DNA of 64,000 nt from Novosphingobium sp. (GCA_016719755.1 JADJYM010000016.1:558001-622000); one strand, 5' to 3'. Positions 8,977-18,908 are shown, counted from the stretch's first letter. Notes: generated from the sequence alone by a model not told the origin. Program-made: numbers and translations.

Positions 8977-9323
8977 GGAGGCACCCGTCACTTGGGGCAA
9001 AGGGGTTCTCGAGGGCGGCGATCGTCTGCATCCCGCAAGGTTCTGTCCCTTGCCGAGTCCTTGCGCAAGCCTGAGCAGGGCTGGCTCCGTCCATTGCGAA
9101 ACTCGGCACTTGAAACAGGAGCGAATCAGTCGTATTAAGGTGTTGCGGGACCGGGCCCCTCTGGCGCCGCGCACTGGCTTTCCCTCCGCCAGGCGCAGCG
9201 TGATGTCGGACCGCATCGGATGTTGCCGATGCCAAGGGTCCGGGGTTCCCCCCTTCCTTCCCCCACGCCCCTGGCTCGGCGCATCCGATCGTACGTAACA
9301 ACGTGACGAAAGGGTGCAAGACC
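8977..9323. other. Gene-free divergent promoter region
   Basis: 347 bases between the divergent AMP-phosphorylase-like and YdcH genes. It must hold promoters in both directions. A short palindrome CTTGCGCAAG lies near 9060, but I see no convincing sigma-70 boxes, FNR/FixK box, RNA gene or conserved frame. Confidence 0.5.
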
Positions 9324-9494
9324 ATGACCGACCGTGTATATCGCCTGCTGAGACGCCACCAGACGCTCGATGAGCAGCTGCGCCGGGCGAAAACCAGGCT
9401 GTGGGCCGATCCGTTCGAGATCGCGCGGCTCAAGAAGCTCAAGCTCGCGGTGAAGGATCGCCTCGCGCGCCTCGCCGGCCCGCGCACCGCCTGA
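9324..9494 (+). CDS. YdcH family (DUF465) small protein
   Basis: 56 residues, rich in Arg and Lys, predicted to be an all-helical coiled hairpin: MTDRVYRLLRRHQTLDEQLR, then DPFEIARLKKLKLAVKDRLA. The RLKKLKLxVKDRL signature marks the DUF465/YdcH family, whose function is unknown. The ATG at 9324 is preferred over the GTG at 9303 because GAAAGGG (9308-9314) is at proper spacing for it. A strong terminator follows immediately. Confidence 0.82.
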   Translation: MTDRVYRLLRRHQTLDEQLRRAKTRLWADPFEIARLKKLKLAVKDRLARLAGPRTA

Positions 9495-9508
9495 CCGGCG
9501 GATAGTTC

Positions 9509-9555
9509 GCACCGGCGCATCGGCCTCTGGGCTGCTGCGCCGGTGCTTCGTTTTT
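9509..9555 (+). terminator. Rho-independent terminator after ydcH
   Basis: Perfect 11-base stem (GCACCGGCGCA at 9509-9519 with TGCGCCGGTGC at 9536-9546), 16-base loop, followed by TTCGTTTTT. It separates YdcH from terC. It lies 20 bases before the terC start, so partial read-through or attenuation of terC is possible. Confidence 0.85.
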
Positions 9556-9574
9556 CCAACAGGGGCATTAAACC

Positions 9575-10585
9575 ATGGAATTCCTGCTCACCGACTGGCT
9601 GGGTACGCCAGTCTGGTTCTGGCTGGCCTTTGCCGGCCTTGTTCTCGCGCTGACTGCTTTCGACCTTGGCATCCTCCACAAGGAGGACCGGGAAATGGGT
9701 ATCAGCGAATCGCTGAAGCTTACCGCGTTCTACATCGCCATTGCCATGGCCTTCGGGGCCTGGGTGTGGATCGAGAAGGGCGCCGATCTCGGCATGAAGT
9801 ACTATACCGGGTTCTTCATCGAAAAGGCGCTGTCGATCGACAATGTCTTTGTGATCAGCCTGATCTTCACCTTCTTCGCGATTCCGGCCAAGTACCAGTA
9901 CCGGGCGCTGCTGTGGGGCATCCTGGCGGTGATCGTGCTGCGCGGCGGGATGATCGCGGCAGGCGCGGCACTGGTCGAGCAGGCCTACTGGGTCCTCTAC
10001 ATCTTCGCGGCCTTCCTGGTGTTCACGGGCCTGAAGATGTTCTTCGCGGGCGATCACGATCCCGACATTGCCAGCAATCCGGTGGTGCGCTGGATTTCAA
10101 GCCACATGCGCGTGACACCGCAGCTGCACGACCAGCACTTTTTCGTGAAGGTGCCGGACGAAAAGACCGGCAAGCTGGTTACCGCTGTCACGCCGCTGTT
10201 CGTGGCGCTGGTGGTGATCAACCTGGCCGACCTGGTCTTCGCGGTTGATTCGGTGCCGGCGATCTTCGCGATCACCACCGACACCTTCATCGTCTATACC
10301 AGCAACATCATGGCGATCCTGGGCCTGCGGGCGCTCTATTTCGCGCTCTCGGCGATGATCCACCGCTTCTACTACCTGAAGTATGCGCTGGCTTCGGTTC
10401 TGGTGTTCATCGGCTCGAAGATATTCATCTCCGACTTCCTGCTGGGCGGTGAAAAGTTCCCGCCGGTGCTGAGCCTGGGCGTGACCTTCGGCCTGATTGC
10501 GGCGGGCGTGTTCTATTCCCTGTGGAAGACCCGCCACGGTGAAGACGCGGCGCCGCACCTGCCGCACGATTCGATCCGGCCCTGA
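9575..10585 (+). CDS. TerC/Alx family integral membrane protein
   Basis: 336 residues with about eight or nine membrane helices. Family hallmarks are the acidic intramembrane motifs FIEKALSIDNVFVISLIF and INLADLVFAVDSVPAIFAI, each with an aspartate-bearing helix. Members include TerC and Alx; several export Mn2+ or other metals, or act in membrane-protein metalation. RBS AGGGG at 9561-9565. No yybP-ykoY manganese riboswitch is evident in the 80-base leader, which contains only the preceding terminator. It converges with the SbtB-like gene. Confidence 0.9.
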   Translation: MEFLLTDWLGTPVWFWLAFAGLVLALTAFDLGILHKEDREMGISESLKLTAFYIAIAMAFGAWVWIEKGADLGMKYYTGFFIEKALSIDNVFVISLIFTFFAIPAKYQYRALLWGILAVIVLRGGMIAAGAALVEQAYWVLYIFAAFLVFTGLKMFFAGDHDPDIASNPVVRWISSHMRVTPQLHDQHFFVKVPDEKTGKLVTAVTPLFVALVVINLADLVFAVDSVPAIFAITTDTFIVYTSNIMAILGLRALYFALSAMIHRFYYLKYALASVLVFIGSKIFISDFLLGGEKFPPVLSLGVTFGLIAAGVFYSLWKTRHGEDAAPHLPHDSIRP

Positions 10586-10600
10586 TTGATCGCAAAAGTG

Positions 10601-10636
10601 TCCGCGGCGGGCGGTTTCAGAACCGCTCGCCGCGGA
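10601..10636. terminator. Bidirectional hairpin between terC and sbtB-like gene
   Basis: 16-base stem with one G-U pair (10601-10616 with 10621-10636) and a 4-base loop. It sits 16 bases after the terC stop and covers the last six codons of the convergent P-II-like gene. There is no T-run on the plus side, so it may be a transcript-stabilising hairpin as well as a terminator. Confidence 0.6.
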
Positions 10637-10928
10637 TCACTTCGACATCGAAGATGGTGATGACCAGGCCGTAGCGTTCAATGTCCGGCGCGATCCGCTC
10701 GATCAACGCCTCCACCTTCTGCTCGTTGGTCACCACCACGAACATCCGCTTGGGCACGGCGCCATAGCCGTCATCGTCGCGCCATGCGCCGGTGCGGCCC
10801 AGTCCGGAATGGACCGGCAGCAGCGAATGGTGGGCGATGCCCGCTTCGCCCGCCTGTTCGATCAGCCAGTCGCACAGCGGGGCATCGACCAGGATGTCGA
10901 TGCGCTTGCGCTTGAAAGTCTGGATCAT
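10617..10928 (-). CDS. P-II-like regulator (SbtB-type)
   Basis: 103 residues with the P-II ferredoxin-like fold: an N-terminal strand (KRKRIDILVDA), a long variable T-loop region around LGRTGAWRDDDGYGAVPKR, and the central strand MFVVVTNEQKVEALIERI followed by GLVITIFDVEVIRGERF. It lacks the uridylylated tyrosine context of GlnB/GlnK. It starts 10 bases after the SbtA-like transporter stop; SbtB proteins bind cAMP/AMP/ADP/ATP and gate SbtA in cyanobacteria. Its role here is therefore probably to control the neighbouring transporter. Confidence 0.8.
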   Translation of the reverse strand: MIQTFKRKRIDILVDAPLCDWLIEQAGEAGIAHHSLLPVHSGLGRTGAWRDDDGYGAVPKRMFVVVTNEQKVEALIERIAPDIERYGLVITIFDVEVIRGERF

Positions 10929-10938
10929 CAACGGCCTC

Positions 10939-11898
10939 CTAGCCAAGCACTGCCGGGCCAAGCTGGAGCACCAGCGGGATCCCGACAAGGATGTTGAAGG
11001 GGAAGGTCACGGCCAGCGACATCGACAGGTAGATACCCGGATCCGCATCCGGCAGCGCCATGCGCACAGCCGCCGGCACCGCGATGTAGGAAGCGCTGGT
11101 GGCCAGCATGGCCAGCGCCGCGCCCGTGCCCGGATCGAGCCCCAGCAGCGCCGCAACGGCCAGCCCGATGGCGCCGTTGACCAGCGGCAGCGCAATGCCG
11201 AGCGCGGCCATGCGCCAGCTAAGTGCGCGGCTTTCGCGCAGCCGCCGCATCGCGATCAGCCCCATGTCCAGCAGGAACAGGCACAGCAGGCCGGTGAACC
11301 CGGTGACGAAGACCGGAGCGACTGCCTCGAAGCGCTGTTCGCCGATGGCCAGGCCGATCAGGAACGAGCCGAGCAGCAGGACCACCGACCCGTTGAGCAG
11401 CACCTCGCGCAGCAGCTTGCCGCGCTGGCCGCCGGTCAGCGTGCCGCTGCCGCGTGCCAGCAGCAGGCCGGTGATTACCGCGGGCGTTTCCATCAGCGCC
11501 ATCACCGCGACCATGTAGCCTGCAGGAGCCATCCCCGCGCGCGTCAGCGCGTCGGAAGCGGTCACGAAAGTGACGATCGAAACCGACCCGTAGTGCGCGG
11601 CAACCGCCCCGGCGTTCAGCCGGTCAAGCCGGGCAAAGGCCCGCAGCAGCGCAAAGGCCAGCAGCGGTAGCGCGAAGCTGAGCAGCATGCCCGCCAGCGA
11701 GGCCTGGAGAAGCTGCGGCGTAAACCCGGCCTTGGCGACCTGAACCCCGCCCTTCAGGCCGATCGCTGCCATCAGGTAGAGCGACAGCGCCTTGGCCAGC
11801 GGTTCGGGCACCGACAAATCCGATCGCGCCGCAGCAGCGACCACGCCGAGCACGAAGAACAGGATCACCGGGGAAAGCAGGGTCTCGAAGGCGGGCAC
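10939..11898 (-). CDS. SbtA-like sodium-dependent bicarbonate transporter
   Basis: 319 residues, about ten membrane helices, of the DUF897/SbtA family. Recognisable segments are LSLYLMAAIGLKGGVQ, AAHYGSVSIVTFVTAS and MLATSASYIAVPAAVRMALP, with inverted-repeat pseudo-symmetry of two five-helix halves. In cyanobacteria SbtA imports HCO3- with Na+. Here it is the first gene of a two-gene operon with its P-II-like partner. No carbonic anhydrase, RuBisCO or photosystem gene is near, so anaplerotic bicarbonate supply or pH homeostasis is more likely than CO2 fixation. Confidence 0.85.
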   Translation of the reverse strand: MPAFETLLSPVILFFVLGVVAAAARSDLSVPEPLAKALSLYLMAAIGLKGGVQVAKAGFTPQLLQASLAGMLLSFALPLLAFALLRAFARLDRLNAGAVAAHYGSVSIVTFVTASDALTRAGMAPAGYMVAVMALMETPAVITGLLLARGSGTLTGGQRGKLLREVLLNGSVVLLLGSFLIGLAIGEQRFEAVAPVFVTGFTGLLCLFLLDMGLIAMRRLRESRALSWRMAALGIALPLVNGAIGLAVAALLGLDPGTGAALAMLATSASYIAVPAAVRMALPDADPGIYLSMSLAVTFPFNILVGIPLVLQLGPAVLG

Positions 11899-11984
11899 GG
11901 CATGCTCCTTTCGAGATGGTGGCGAGACAGCAGCGGAGCAGCGATGTCAAGCTCGTTACTGCGAAGCAATCGCAATAAATGACG

Positions 11985-13763
11985 TCAATGCTGCCGAATC
12001 ACGCTCAGGAAGGCCTCGCCATAGGCCTCGAGCTTGCGGGTGCCGACACCGCCGATCTCGCCCAGCGCAGCCAGCGAAGTCGGGCGATTTTCGGCCATTT
12101 CGCGCAGGGTGGAATCGTGGAAGATGACATAGGGCGGCACTCCCGCCTCCTGCGCCAGTTCACGGCGTAGCGCACGCAGGGCCTCGAACAAGGGATCGCC
12201 AACCGGCAGCGATGTTCCGCCAGTCCGTTCGCGGCGGCCCTTGCGCATCTTTTCGCGTCGGGGCTGCAGGGCGATCAGCACTGCGGCATTGCCCTTCAGC
12301 ACTTCGCGGGCATCGCCCCCCAACGCCAGCCCGCCGTGCTCCGTTGGCACCAGGCTGCCGCGCGCCTGGAGCGCACGGACCAGGGGGCGGAGCAGCGGCG
12401 CTTCGCTGACGGGCACAATGCCGAACACGCTGAGCTGGTCATGCCCGCGCTGCAGCACCCGCTCGTCGGCCACTCCGGTCAGGACCTTCTCGACATGGCC
12501 GAAGCCAAAGCTCTGCCCGGTACGGTAGACGGCGGAAAGCAGCTTGCGGGCAAGCTCGGTAACATCGGCAATCCCCGGGGCCTCAAGACAATTGTCGCAA
12601 TTGCCGCAGCTGGCGGGCGGGTCCTCGCCGAAATGGCGCAGCAGCAGGGCGCGGCGGCAACCGCCGGTTTCGACCAGCGCGGCCAGCGCATCGAGTCGCG
12701 CGCGTTCGCCCTCACGGCGGCCCGCCTCCACTTCGGACAGGCGCTGGCGGGCCCGGGCGAAGTCCTCCGCCCCCCACAGCATCAGCGCCTCGCTCGGCTC
12801 CCCGTCGCGCCCGGCGCGGCCGGTTTCCTGGTAGTAGCCCTCGATCGACTTGGGGATTCCGGCATGGGCGACGAAGCGCACGTCGGGCTTGTCGATCCCC
12901 ATGCCGAAGGCAACCGTCGCCACCATCACCATGTCTTCAGACGCGACAAAGGCTGACTGGTTGGCAGCGCGGACCTCGCCGGGCAGGCCGGCGTGATAGG
13001 GAAGCACGGTACGCCCCGTCGCCTGGGCGAGCTTTTCGGCCAGTTCCTCTACCTTGCGCCGGGTCGGCGCATAGACGATGCCGGGGCCGGGCTGCTCGGC
13101 CATCAGCGTGGTCAGCTGGCGCACCGGGTTGTCGCGATGCCGGATCGCATAGCGGATGTTGGGCCGATCGAACCCGGCAACGATCAGGCCATCATCCGGA
13201 ATGCCCAGCTGGGCCAGAACGTCGGCGCGGGTCTGGGCGTCGGCGGTCGCGGTCAGGGCGAGCCGCGAAACCTGCGGGAACGCGTCCATCAGCGGGCGCA
13301 GCAGGCGATAATCGGGCCGGAAATCGTGGCCCCATTCGGAAACGCAATGCGCCTCGTCGATGGCGAAGAGGCTGATCCGGCCTGCGTGCAGCAGTTCAAG
13401 GAAATGGGGCTGGCTGGCCCGTTCGGGCGCAACATAAAGCAGATCGAGCTCGCCCGCGCGGAAGCGTTCGATGGTTTGCTGGCGGTCGGTATCGGCGCTG
13501 GTCAGGCTGGCGGCACGAATGCCGTTGGCCTCGGCAGAGCGGAGCTGATCATGCATCAGGGCAATCAGCGGGGAGATGACCACGCAGGTGCCCTTCAGCA
13601 CCACGGCGGGCAGCTGGTAGGTCAGGCTCTTGCCCGCGCCGGTCGGCATGACTGCCAGGGTCGATTGCCCGGCAAGCACTCTGGCGACGACCTGTTCCTG
13701 CACCCCGCGAAAGGCGGAGAAGCCGAAAGTCGCGTGCAGGGTCTCGTAAAGCTCGGGCGGCAT
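11985..13763 (-). CDS. recQ: ATP-dependent DNA helicase RecQ
   Basis: 592 residues. Domains in order: superfamily 2 helicase core with Walker A PTGAGKS and DEAH box FAIDEAHC; helicase C domain with TGRAGRDG; zinc-binding CGNCDNC; winged helix; and a C-terminal HRDC domain ([14 protein letters not shown] to [16 protein letters not shown]). It unwinds 3'-5' in recombinational repair. ATG at 13763 (MPPELYETL) is preferred over a TTG at 13799, because typical RecQ proteins start there, although no strong RBS is visible. It lies 39 bases downstream of the serine hydrolase gene and may be co-transcribed with it. Confidence 0.95.
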   Translation of the reverse strand: MPPELYETLHATFGFSAFRGVQEQVVARVLAGQSTLAVMPTGAGKSLTYQLPAVVLKGTCVVISPLIALMHDQLRSAEANGIRAASLTSADTDRQQTIERFRAGELDLLYVAPERASQPHFLELLHAGRISLFAIDEAHCVSEWGHDFRPDYRLLRPLMDAFPQVSRLALTATADAQTRADVLAQLGIPDDGLIVAGFDRPNIRYAIRHRDNPVRQLTTLMAEQPGPGIVYAPTRRKVEELAEKLAQATGRTVLPYHAGLPGEVRAANQSAFVASEDMVMVATVAFGMGIDKPDVRFVAHAGIPKSIEGYYQETGRAGRDGEPSEALMLWGAEDFARARQRLSEVEAGRREGERARLDALAALVETGGCRRALLLRHFGEDPPASCGNCDNCLEAPGIADVTELARKLLSAVYRTGQSFGFGHVEKVLTGVADERVLQRGHDQLSVFGIVPVSEAPLLRPLVRALQARGSLVPTEHGGLALGGDAREVLKGNAAVLIALQPRREKMRKGRRERTGGTSLPVGDPLFEALRALRRELAQEAGVPPYVIFHDSTLREMAENRPTSLAALGEIGGVGTRKLEAYGEAFLSVIRQH

Positions 13764-13802
13764 GGGCTGCGGCCTAGTGCGTCTTGGCGCGCGGCGCAAA
13801 GA

Positions 13803-14978
13803 CTAGCGCGCTCTCTCCACAAGCGATTCTTCGGCCCGCGTGAAGGCGGTGCGCCCGGCGGACGCGTCGGGGGGCACTTCGGTGGTGAAATAGGCCATGC
13901 CCCGGCCGCTTGCCGGATCCCACCATAGCCCGGATTTGAGGCCATAGGCATCGCCGGAATGGCCAAGCCGCGCGGTGCCATCTCCGAACAGGGCATCGCG
14001 GCAACGGGTGCCGCCGCTTTCGATAGTCTGGATGGCAAGGCCATAGGCGCAGAAAAAGCCGCTGGCGGTGCCATCCTCGCCAAGGCCATTGGTGCCATCG
14101 AACCGCCACTGTGGCTTCACCAGTTGCGCATAGCTTGCCGGTTTGAGGAAGCCCTTGCCTTGCCGGCTGAGCATCTGCCCGATCTTCGCAAGGTCCCGCA
14201 TCGAGATCCTCAGCCCGCCCTGGGGCGAGAACAATGCGCCGTTGCCGCCGAGCGGGTAGAGTGCAAGGTCGCAGGCATCGGCAACGGCGCGGGTGGTGAC
14301 CAGGCATCCCGGAGCCCGGCCCTTGAGGTCGTCCTTCGCGACCTCGCCGGTCGAGCGGTACAGCACCACCGCGCGCGAAACGGCGGTCGGCGAACAGCCC
14401 GACCAGTTGTAGCAGGCGTCCAGCTTCAGCGGTTTCAGCACGAGCCGCGTCATCAGCCGGTCGAAGCGTTCGCCGCTCGCCCGCTCCATCACGCTGGCGA
14501 TCACCGGGAAATTCAGGTTGGTATAATGGAACCAGCCGCTGCCGGGTGCTTGGGCGGTATCCCAGACGCGCGGATCGGCCAGGCGGCGGCGCAGCGTGTC
14601 CTCCAGCGGAATGATATAAAGCTCTCCCCCATCGACCAGGCTCGACTGGTGAGACAGCAGGTGGCGCAGGGTGATCGGCTTGTCCGGCCAGGCCGGATTG
14701 CGCAGGTCCCAGCCGAGATAGTCCGAAACATCGCGGTCGAGGTCGAGCTTGCCCTCGTCGACCAGGCGCATCACGCCAAGCGCGGTGACCAGCTTGGATA
14801 TGCTGGCGATCCGCACCGGATCATCCGCGGTGACGCCGCGCCGCGAAGCCTTGTCGGCCAGGCCTTCGGCCAGGACCGGCCGGATCGACTGGCGATCGAA
14901 AGCCACGGCGACCGTGGCGGGCGGAGCGGCGAGTGCCGGGGTGCAGAACAGGACAAGCAGGGCGGCAAGACGGTGCAT
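13803..14978 (-). CDS. Secreted serine hydrolase (beta-lactamase/PBP class C fold)
   Basis: 391 residues with a signal peptide (MHRLAALLVLFCTPALA). The three active-site motifs of the family are present: S59-x-x-K62 (SISK), Y152-T-N154, and HSG near residue 355 in place of KTG. This family includes esterases, D-amino-acid peptidases and AmpC-like enzymes; substrate class cannot be assigned. HSG rather than KTG argues for esterase or peptidase rather than true cephalosporinase. The extra cysteines (CYNWSGC, FFCAY, TRCRD) may form periplasmic disulfides. ATG at 14978 starts the signal peptide; the frame continues upstream only as non-coding sequence. Confidence 0.85.
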   Translation of the reverse strand: MHRLAALLVLFCTPALAAPPATVAVAFDRQSIRPVLAEGLADKASRRGVTADDPVRIASISKLVTALGVMRLVDEGKLDLDRDVSDYLGWDLRNPAWPDKPITLRHLLSHQSSLVDGGELYIIPLEDTLRRRLADPRVWDTAQAPGSGWFHYTNLNFPVIASVMERASGERFDRLMTRLVLKPLKLDACYNWSGCSPTAVSRAVVLYRSTGEVAKDDLKGRAPGCLVTTRAVADACDLALYPLGGNGALFSPQGGLRISMRDLAKIGQMLSRQGKGFLKPASYAQLVKPQWRFDGTNGLGEDGTASGFFCAYGLAIQTIESGGTRCRDALFGDGTARLGHSGDAYGLKSGLWWDPASGRGMAYFTTEVPPDASAGRTAFTRAEESLVERAR

Positions 14979-15059
14979 GGGGCGCAATGTACAATGAGTT
15001 TGTGGCATTTGACAGCGCCGCTCTGCTGCCCGAAACTCCAGCGGAAAGGAGTTCTGCCC

Positions 15060-16061
15060 ATGCGCTTTGCTGCCATTCCGCTGACCACCCTGGCGCTCGC
15101 GGCCGCAGTGCCGGCCCATGCGAACGACAGCGCTGCTGCCGTGGGCCTTGGGGGGATCGAGCTGCGCCAGAACGGCGCTGTCAGCATGGATTCGGAAGAC
15201 CTCTTCATTTCCAAGGACGAGGTGCGGGTCAGCTACCGCTTTACCAATCGTTCGGCGAGGCCGGTGGAGACGGTGGTGTCCTTTCCGGTGCCGGTGCTTG
15301 CCGCGGATTCCGGGATGTTCGAAGGCGATACGGCGGTGCCGGACTACCGTTCGCTTGACTTTCGCACGACGGTGGATGGCCGGCCGGTGAAGCTGGGCGT
15401 GACCGAGCAGGCGCTGCTGCGCGGGCGCGACATCACGGCGCGGCTGAAAGCGCTTGGCTGGCCGGTCAACTGGATGGTCAAGGGCGGCGAAGCACCTGAA
15501 TTTGTTCGCAGACTTGGGGCAGCGCAACGCGCGGCCTACCGCAAGGAAGGGCTGCTGAAACCAACCTATGCGGGCAGCACCAGCCTGATGCCGGCATGGG
15601 ACGTGGTGACCCACATCACCCGCAACCAGGTCTTTCCGCCGGGCCGGACAGTGGTGGTAACCCACCGTTACAAGCCGATAAATGGCGGTTCGGTGGCCGG
15701 CGCGCTGGAGCCGGGGTACCGCGGCACCGACAAGTGGCACCGCACCACCTACTGCATCGATCCCGACTTCTACGCGGCTTATGACCGCCGTCAGGCCGCC
15801 GAGCGCAAGGCCCACCCGGACAATCCGGCCTATGCCAGCGAAACCTGGATCAGCTACATCCTGGGTTCCGGGCGCAACTGGAAGGGCCCGATCGGCGAAT
15901 TCCGCCTGGTGGTCGACAAGGGCAAGCCGGACAACCTGGTCAGCTTCTGCATGAACGGGGTGAAGAAGATTTCTCCCACGCAGTTCGAGGTGCGCAAGAC
16001 CCGTTTCGAGCCCAAGGGCAATCTGGAGATCCTGATCGCCGAATGGTACCGCCCGGAGTGA
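15060..16061 (+). CDS. DUF4424 periplasmic protein
   Basis: 333 residues with signal peptide MRFAAIPLTTLALAAAVPAHA. The start of the mature protein (AVGLGGIELRQNGAVSMDSED, a beta-rich region) and the CIDPDF/KWHRTTYCI region match DUF4424, a family of secreted proteins with unknown function. The RBS GGAAAGGAG lies about 10 bases before the ATG. The gene is divergent from the serine hydrolase with an 81-base shared promoter region; whether they cooperate is unknown. Confidence 0.8.
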   Translation: MRFAAIPLTTLALAAAVPAHANDSAAAVGLGGIELRQNGAVSMDSEDLFISKDEVRVSYRFTNRSARPVETVVSFPVPVLAADSGMFEGDTAVPDYRSLDFRTTVDGRPVKLGVTEQALLRGRDITARLKALGWPVNWMVKGGEAPEFVRRLGAAQRAAYRKEGLLKPTYAGSTSLMPAWDVVTHITRNQVFPPGRTVVVTHRYKPINGGSVAGALEPGYRGTDKWHRTTYCIDPDFYAAYDRRQAAERKAHPDNPAYASETWISYILGSGRNWKGPIGEFRLVVDKGKPDNLVSFCMNGVKKISPTQFEVRKTRFEPKGNLEILIAEWYRPE

Positions 16062-16101
16062 TGGGCGGTGTGATCGGGCCGGGCAAGGAGCCTCCGCCCC
16101 A

Positions 16102-16125
16102 GCCCCTCCCGATCGGGGGAGGGGC
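16102..16125. terminator. Hairpin between DUF4424 gene and metH
   Basis: GC-only 9-base stem (GCCCCTCCC with GGGAGGGGC) in the 73-base space between convergent genes. It has no T-run, so it may be a degenerate copy of the intergenic repeat type seen at 18769-18908 rather than a classical terminator. Confidence 0.5.
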
Positions 16126-16134
16126 CTGTCCGGC

Positions 16135-18753
16135 TCAGTCGAGGTTGGGCCTCAGCCAGCGCTCCGCCGTCGCCTGATCCATTCCGGCGCGCGCGGCGTA
16201 ATCCGCCAGCTGGTCCCGCCCGATCCGCGCCACGCCGAAGTACTGGCTTTCGGGGTGGGCAAAGTAGAAGCCTGAGACCGCCGAGGTTGGCAGCATCGCC
16301 TGGCTTTCGGTCAGCACGATCCCCGCGTTCCGGCCCGCATCCAGCAGCTCGAACAGGGTCGGCTTCAGGCTGTGGTCGGGGCAGGCGGGATAGCCCGGCG
16401 CTGGGCGGATGCCGCGATACTGTTCGCGGATCAGTGCCTCGTTGGTCAGCTGTTCGCCGGGGGCATAGCCCCACAGCGTGGTGCGCACCTTCTGGTGGAG
16501 TCGCTCGGCAAAGGCCTCGGCAAAGCGGTCGGCCAGCGCTTTCAGCAGGATGTCGGAATAGTCGTCGTGCGCGGCGCGGAAGCGTTCGAGGTGTGGCTCG
16601 ATCCCGTGGATGCCCACCGCGAAGCCGCCGATCCAGTCGCCGTCCGGGTCGATGAAATCGGCCAGGCAGAAGTTTGCCCGGTCGCGGCTCTTGCGGATCT
16701 GCTGGCGCAGGAACGGCAGGCGGACATGGCGCTCTTCCTCGGTGAGGTAGATCACCACGTCATCGCCTTCCCGCGCGCAGGGCCAGAAGCCCGCGACGCC
16801 GCGCGCGGTCAGCCACTTTTCCGAAACGATCCGTTCCAGCATGGCCAGCGCATCGGCCTGGAGCGCGCGGGCGCTTTCGCCCACAATCTCGTCGCTGAGG
16901 ATCGCGGGATAGGTCCCGGCCAGTTCCCAGGCGCGGAAGAACGGCGTCCAGTCGAAGCATTCCACCAGATCGGCCAGATCCCAGTCGGCAAAGACGTGCA
17001 GCCCGGGCTGCTCTGGCGGCGGGGCCTTCTCGCTGAGGTCTGCCTTGAACGAATTGGCGCGCGCATCTTCCAGGCTGAGCAGGATCGAGGCGTCCTTGCC
17101 CGAACGCAGGTCGCGGATGTGCTGGTATTCGGCGGCCGTGGCGGCGATGAAGCCTTCGGCCTGGGTGTCGGACAGCAGCTGGCTGGCCACGCCGACCGCG
17201 CGGCTGGCGTCCAGCACGTGGATCACCGGGCCGTCATAGGCCGGGTCGATCTTCAGCGCGGTGTGGACCTTGCTGGTGGTCGCCCCGCCGATCAGCAGCG
17301 GCATGGTCATGCCTGCGCGCTGCATTTCCTCGGCCACGGTCACCATCTCGTCGAGGCTGGGGGTAATCAGGCCCGACAGGCCGATCATGTCCGCATCTTC
17401 GGTCACGGCGGTTTCCAGAATCTTCGACCAGGGCACCATGACGCCGAGGTCGATCACCTCGTAGCCGTTGCATTGCAGGACCACGCCGACGATGTTCTTG
17501 CCGATATCGTGGACGTCGCCCTTGACGGTCGCCATCACGATCCGGCCCTTGGGGCGCGCCCCGGCCTGCTTTTCCGCCTCGATGTAGGGGATCAGGTGGG
17601 CAACCGCCTTTTTCATCACGCGGGCCGATTTCACCACCTGCGGCAGGAACATCTTGCCCGCGCCGAACAGGTCGCCCACGGTGTTCATCCCCGCCATCAG
17701 CGGGCCTTCGATCACCTCGATCGGGCGGGCGTGGAGCAGCCGCGCCTCCTCGGTATCCTCGACGATGTGGGCGTCGATCCCCTTGACCAGCGCGTGCTCG
17801 ATCCGCCGCACGACTTCCCAGCCGCGCCATTCCTCGGCTTCCTTGGCGGTCTTCGCGTCGGTGCCCCTGAAGCTTTCGGCCATGGCGATCAGCCGTTCGG
17901 TCGCATCCGGTCGGCGCGCCAGGATCACGTCCTCGCAGGCATCGCGCAGCGCGGGATCGATCGTGTCATAGATGTCGATCTGCCCGGCGTTGACGATCGC
18001 CATGTCCAGGCCAGCGCGGATCGCGTGATAGAGGAACACCGAATGCATCGCCCGGCGCACCGGTTCGTTGCCCCGGAACGAGAACGAGAGGTTGGACAGC
18101 CCGCCCGAGGTGTGGACGTGCGGGCACCGCGCCTTGATCTCGGCCACGGCCTCGATGAAATCCAGGCCATAGCGATCATGCTCTTCCATCCCCGTGGCGA
18201 CCGCGAAGATGTTGGGATCGAAGATGATGTCTTCGGCCGGAAAGCCGATTCCGGTTAGCAGCTTGTAGGCGCGCTCGCAGATTTCGACCTTGCGCTGCTT
18301 GGTGTCGGCCTGGCCCTTTTCGTCAAAGGCCATGACGACCACGGCCGCGCCGTAATCCATGCACAGGCGGGCGTGATGCAGGAAGGCGTCCTCGCCCTCC
18401 TTCATCGAAATCGAATTGACGATCGGCTTGCCCGATACGCATTTCAGCCCGGCTTCGATCACTTCCCACTTGGAACTGTCGATCATCACCGGCACCCGGG
18501 CGATGTCCGGTTCGGCGGCGATCAGTTTCAGGAAAGTGGTCATGGCCTCGACTGCGTCGAGCAGGCCCTCGTCCATGTTGACGTCGATCACCTGCGCACC
18601 GTTCTCGACCTGCTGGCGCGCAACCTCGACCGCGCGGGCATAGTCCCCGGCGAGGATCAGCTTCTTGAAGGCGGCGCTGCCGGTCACGTTGGTGCGCTCG
18701 CCGACGTTGACGAACGAGGCGATGGCGCGGGTGGTTTCTTCGGTCTGGGTCAT
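16135..18753 (-). CDS. metH: Methionine synthase, C-terminal modules (pterin, B12, reactivation)
   Basis: 872 residues, lacking the homocysteine-binding module. Domains in order: 5-methyltetrahydrofolate pterin-binding TIM barrel ([10 protein letters not shown] at the N-terminus), cobalamin cap helices (about 320-410), B12-binding Rossmann domain with DVHDIG (D414, ligand H416), and the C-terminal AdoMet reactivation domain ([12 protein letters not shown]). It moves methyl from methyl-THF through cobalamin to homocysteine bound on the partner protein encoded next door. ATG at 18753 is used; a GTG lies immediately before. The split gene is standard in many alphaproteobacteria and is not a frameshift. 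Confidence 0.95.
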   Translation of the reverse strand: MTQTEETTRAIASFVNVGERTNVTGSAAFKKLILAGDYARAVEVARQQVENGAQVIDVNMDEGLLDAVEAMTTFLKLIAAEPDIARVPVMIDSSKWEVIEAGLKCVSGKPIVNSISMKEGEDAFLHHARLCMDYGAAVVVMAFDEKGQADTKQRKVEICERAYKLLTGIGFPAEDIIFDPNIFAVATGMEEHDRYGLDFIEAVAEIKARCPHVHTSGGLSNLSFSFRGNEPVRRAMHSVFLYHAIRAGLDMAIVNAGQIDIYDTIDPALRDACEDVILARRPDATERLIAMAESFRGTDAKTAKEAEEWRGWEVVRRIEHALVKGIDAHIVEDTEEARLLHARPIEVIEGPLMAGMNTVGDLFGAGKMFLPQVVKSARVMKKAVAHLIPYIEAEKQAGARPKGRIVMATVKGDVHDIGKNIVGVVLQCNGYEVIDLGVMVPWSKILETAVTEDADMIGLSGLITPSLDEMVTVAEEMQRAGMTMPLLIGGATTSKVHTALKIDPAYDGPVIHVLDASRAVGVASQLLSDTQAEGFIAATAAEYQHIRDLRSGKDASILLSLEDARANSFKADLSEKAPPPEQPGLHVFADWDLADLVECFDWTPFFRAWELAGTYPAILSDEIVGESARALQADALAMLERIVSEKWLTARGVAGFWPCAREGDDVVIYLTEEERHVRLPFLRQQIRKSRDRANFCLADFIDPDGDWIGGFAVGIHGIEPHLERFRAAHDDYSDILLKALADRFAEAFAERLHQKVRTTLWGYAPGEQLTNEALIREQYRGIRPAPGYPACPDHSLKPTLFELLDAGRNAGIVLTESQAMLPTSAVSGFYFAHPESQYFGVARIGRDQLADYAARAGMDQATAERWLRPNLD

Positions 18754-18768
18754 CACTTACTCGCAGGT

Positions 18769-18908
18769 TCCTCCCCGGGACGGGGAGGTGGCAGTCCGCA
18801 GGACTGACGGAGGGGGCCCACCCCGCCGCACGGACATTTCTTGCCAGAGGGGTGGGCCCCCTCCACCATCCGCTGCGCGGACGGTCCCCCTCCCCGTGCC
18901 GGGGAGGA
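18769..18908. repeat. Large inverted intergenic repeat (REP-like pair)
   Basis: Two copies of a roughly 56-60-base GC-rich element face each other (18769-18824 and 18849-18908). Each copy has its own small hairpin of the CCTCCCCGGNACGGGGAGG type at the outer end and a GGAGGGGGCCCACCCC inner end, so the unit can fold into a long cruciform. The inner 24 bases do not pair. It fills almost all the space between metH and the homocysteine-methyltransferase gene. Such elements recur in sphingomonad intergenic regions, as far as I know. Confidence 0.85.

Noticed and set aside
9495..9574. Manganese yybP-ykoY riboswitch before terC
   Set aside because: The leader is only 80 bases and is fully explained by one perfect terminator hairpin; the conserved aptamer loops are absent.
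14979..15815. N-terminal extension of the serine hydrolase (frame open to 15815)
   Set aside because: The extension runs opposite the DUF4424 gene and precedes a clear signal peptide at 14978.
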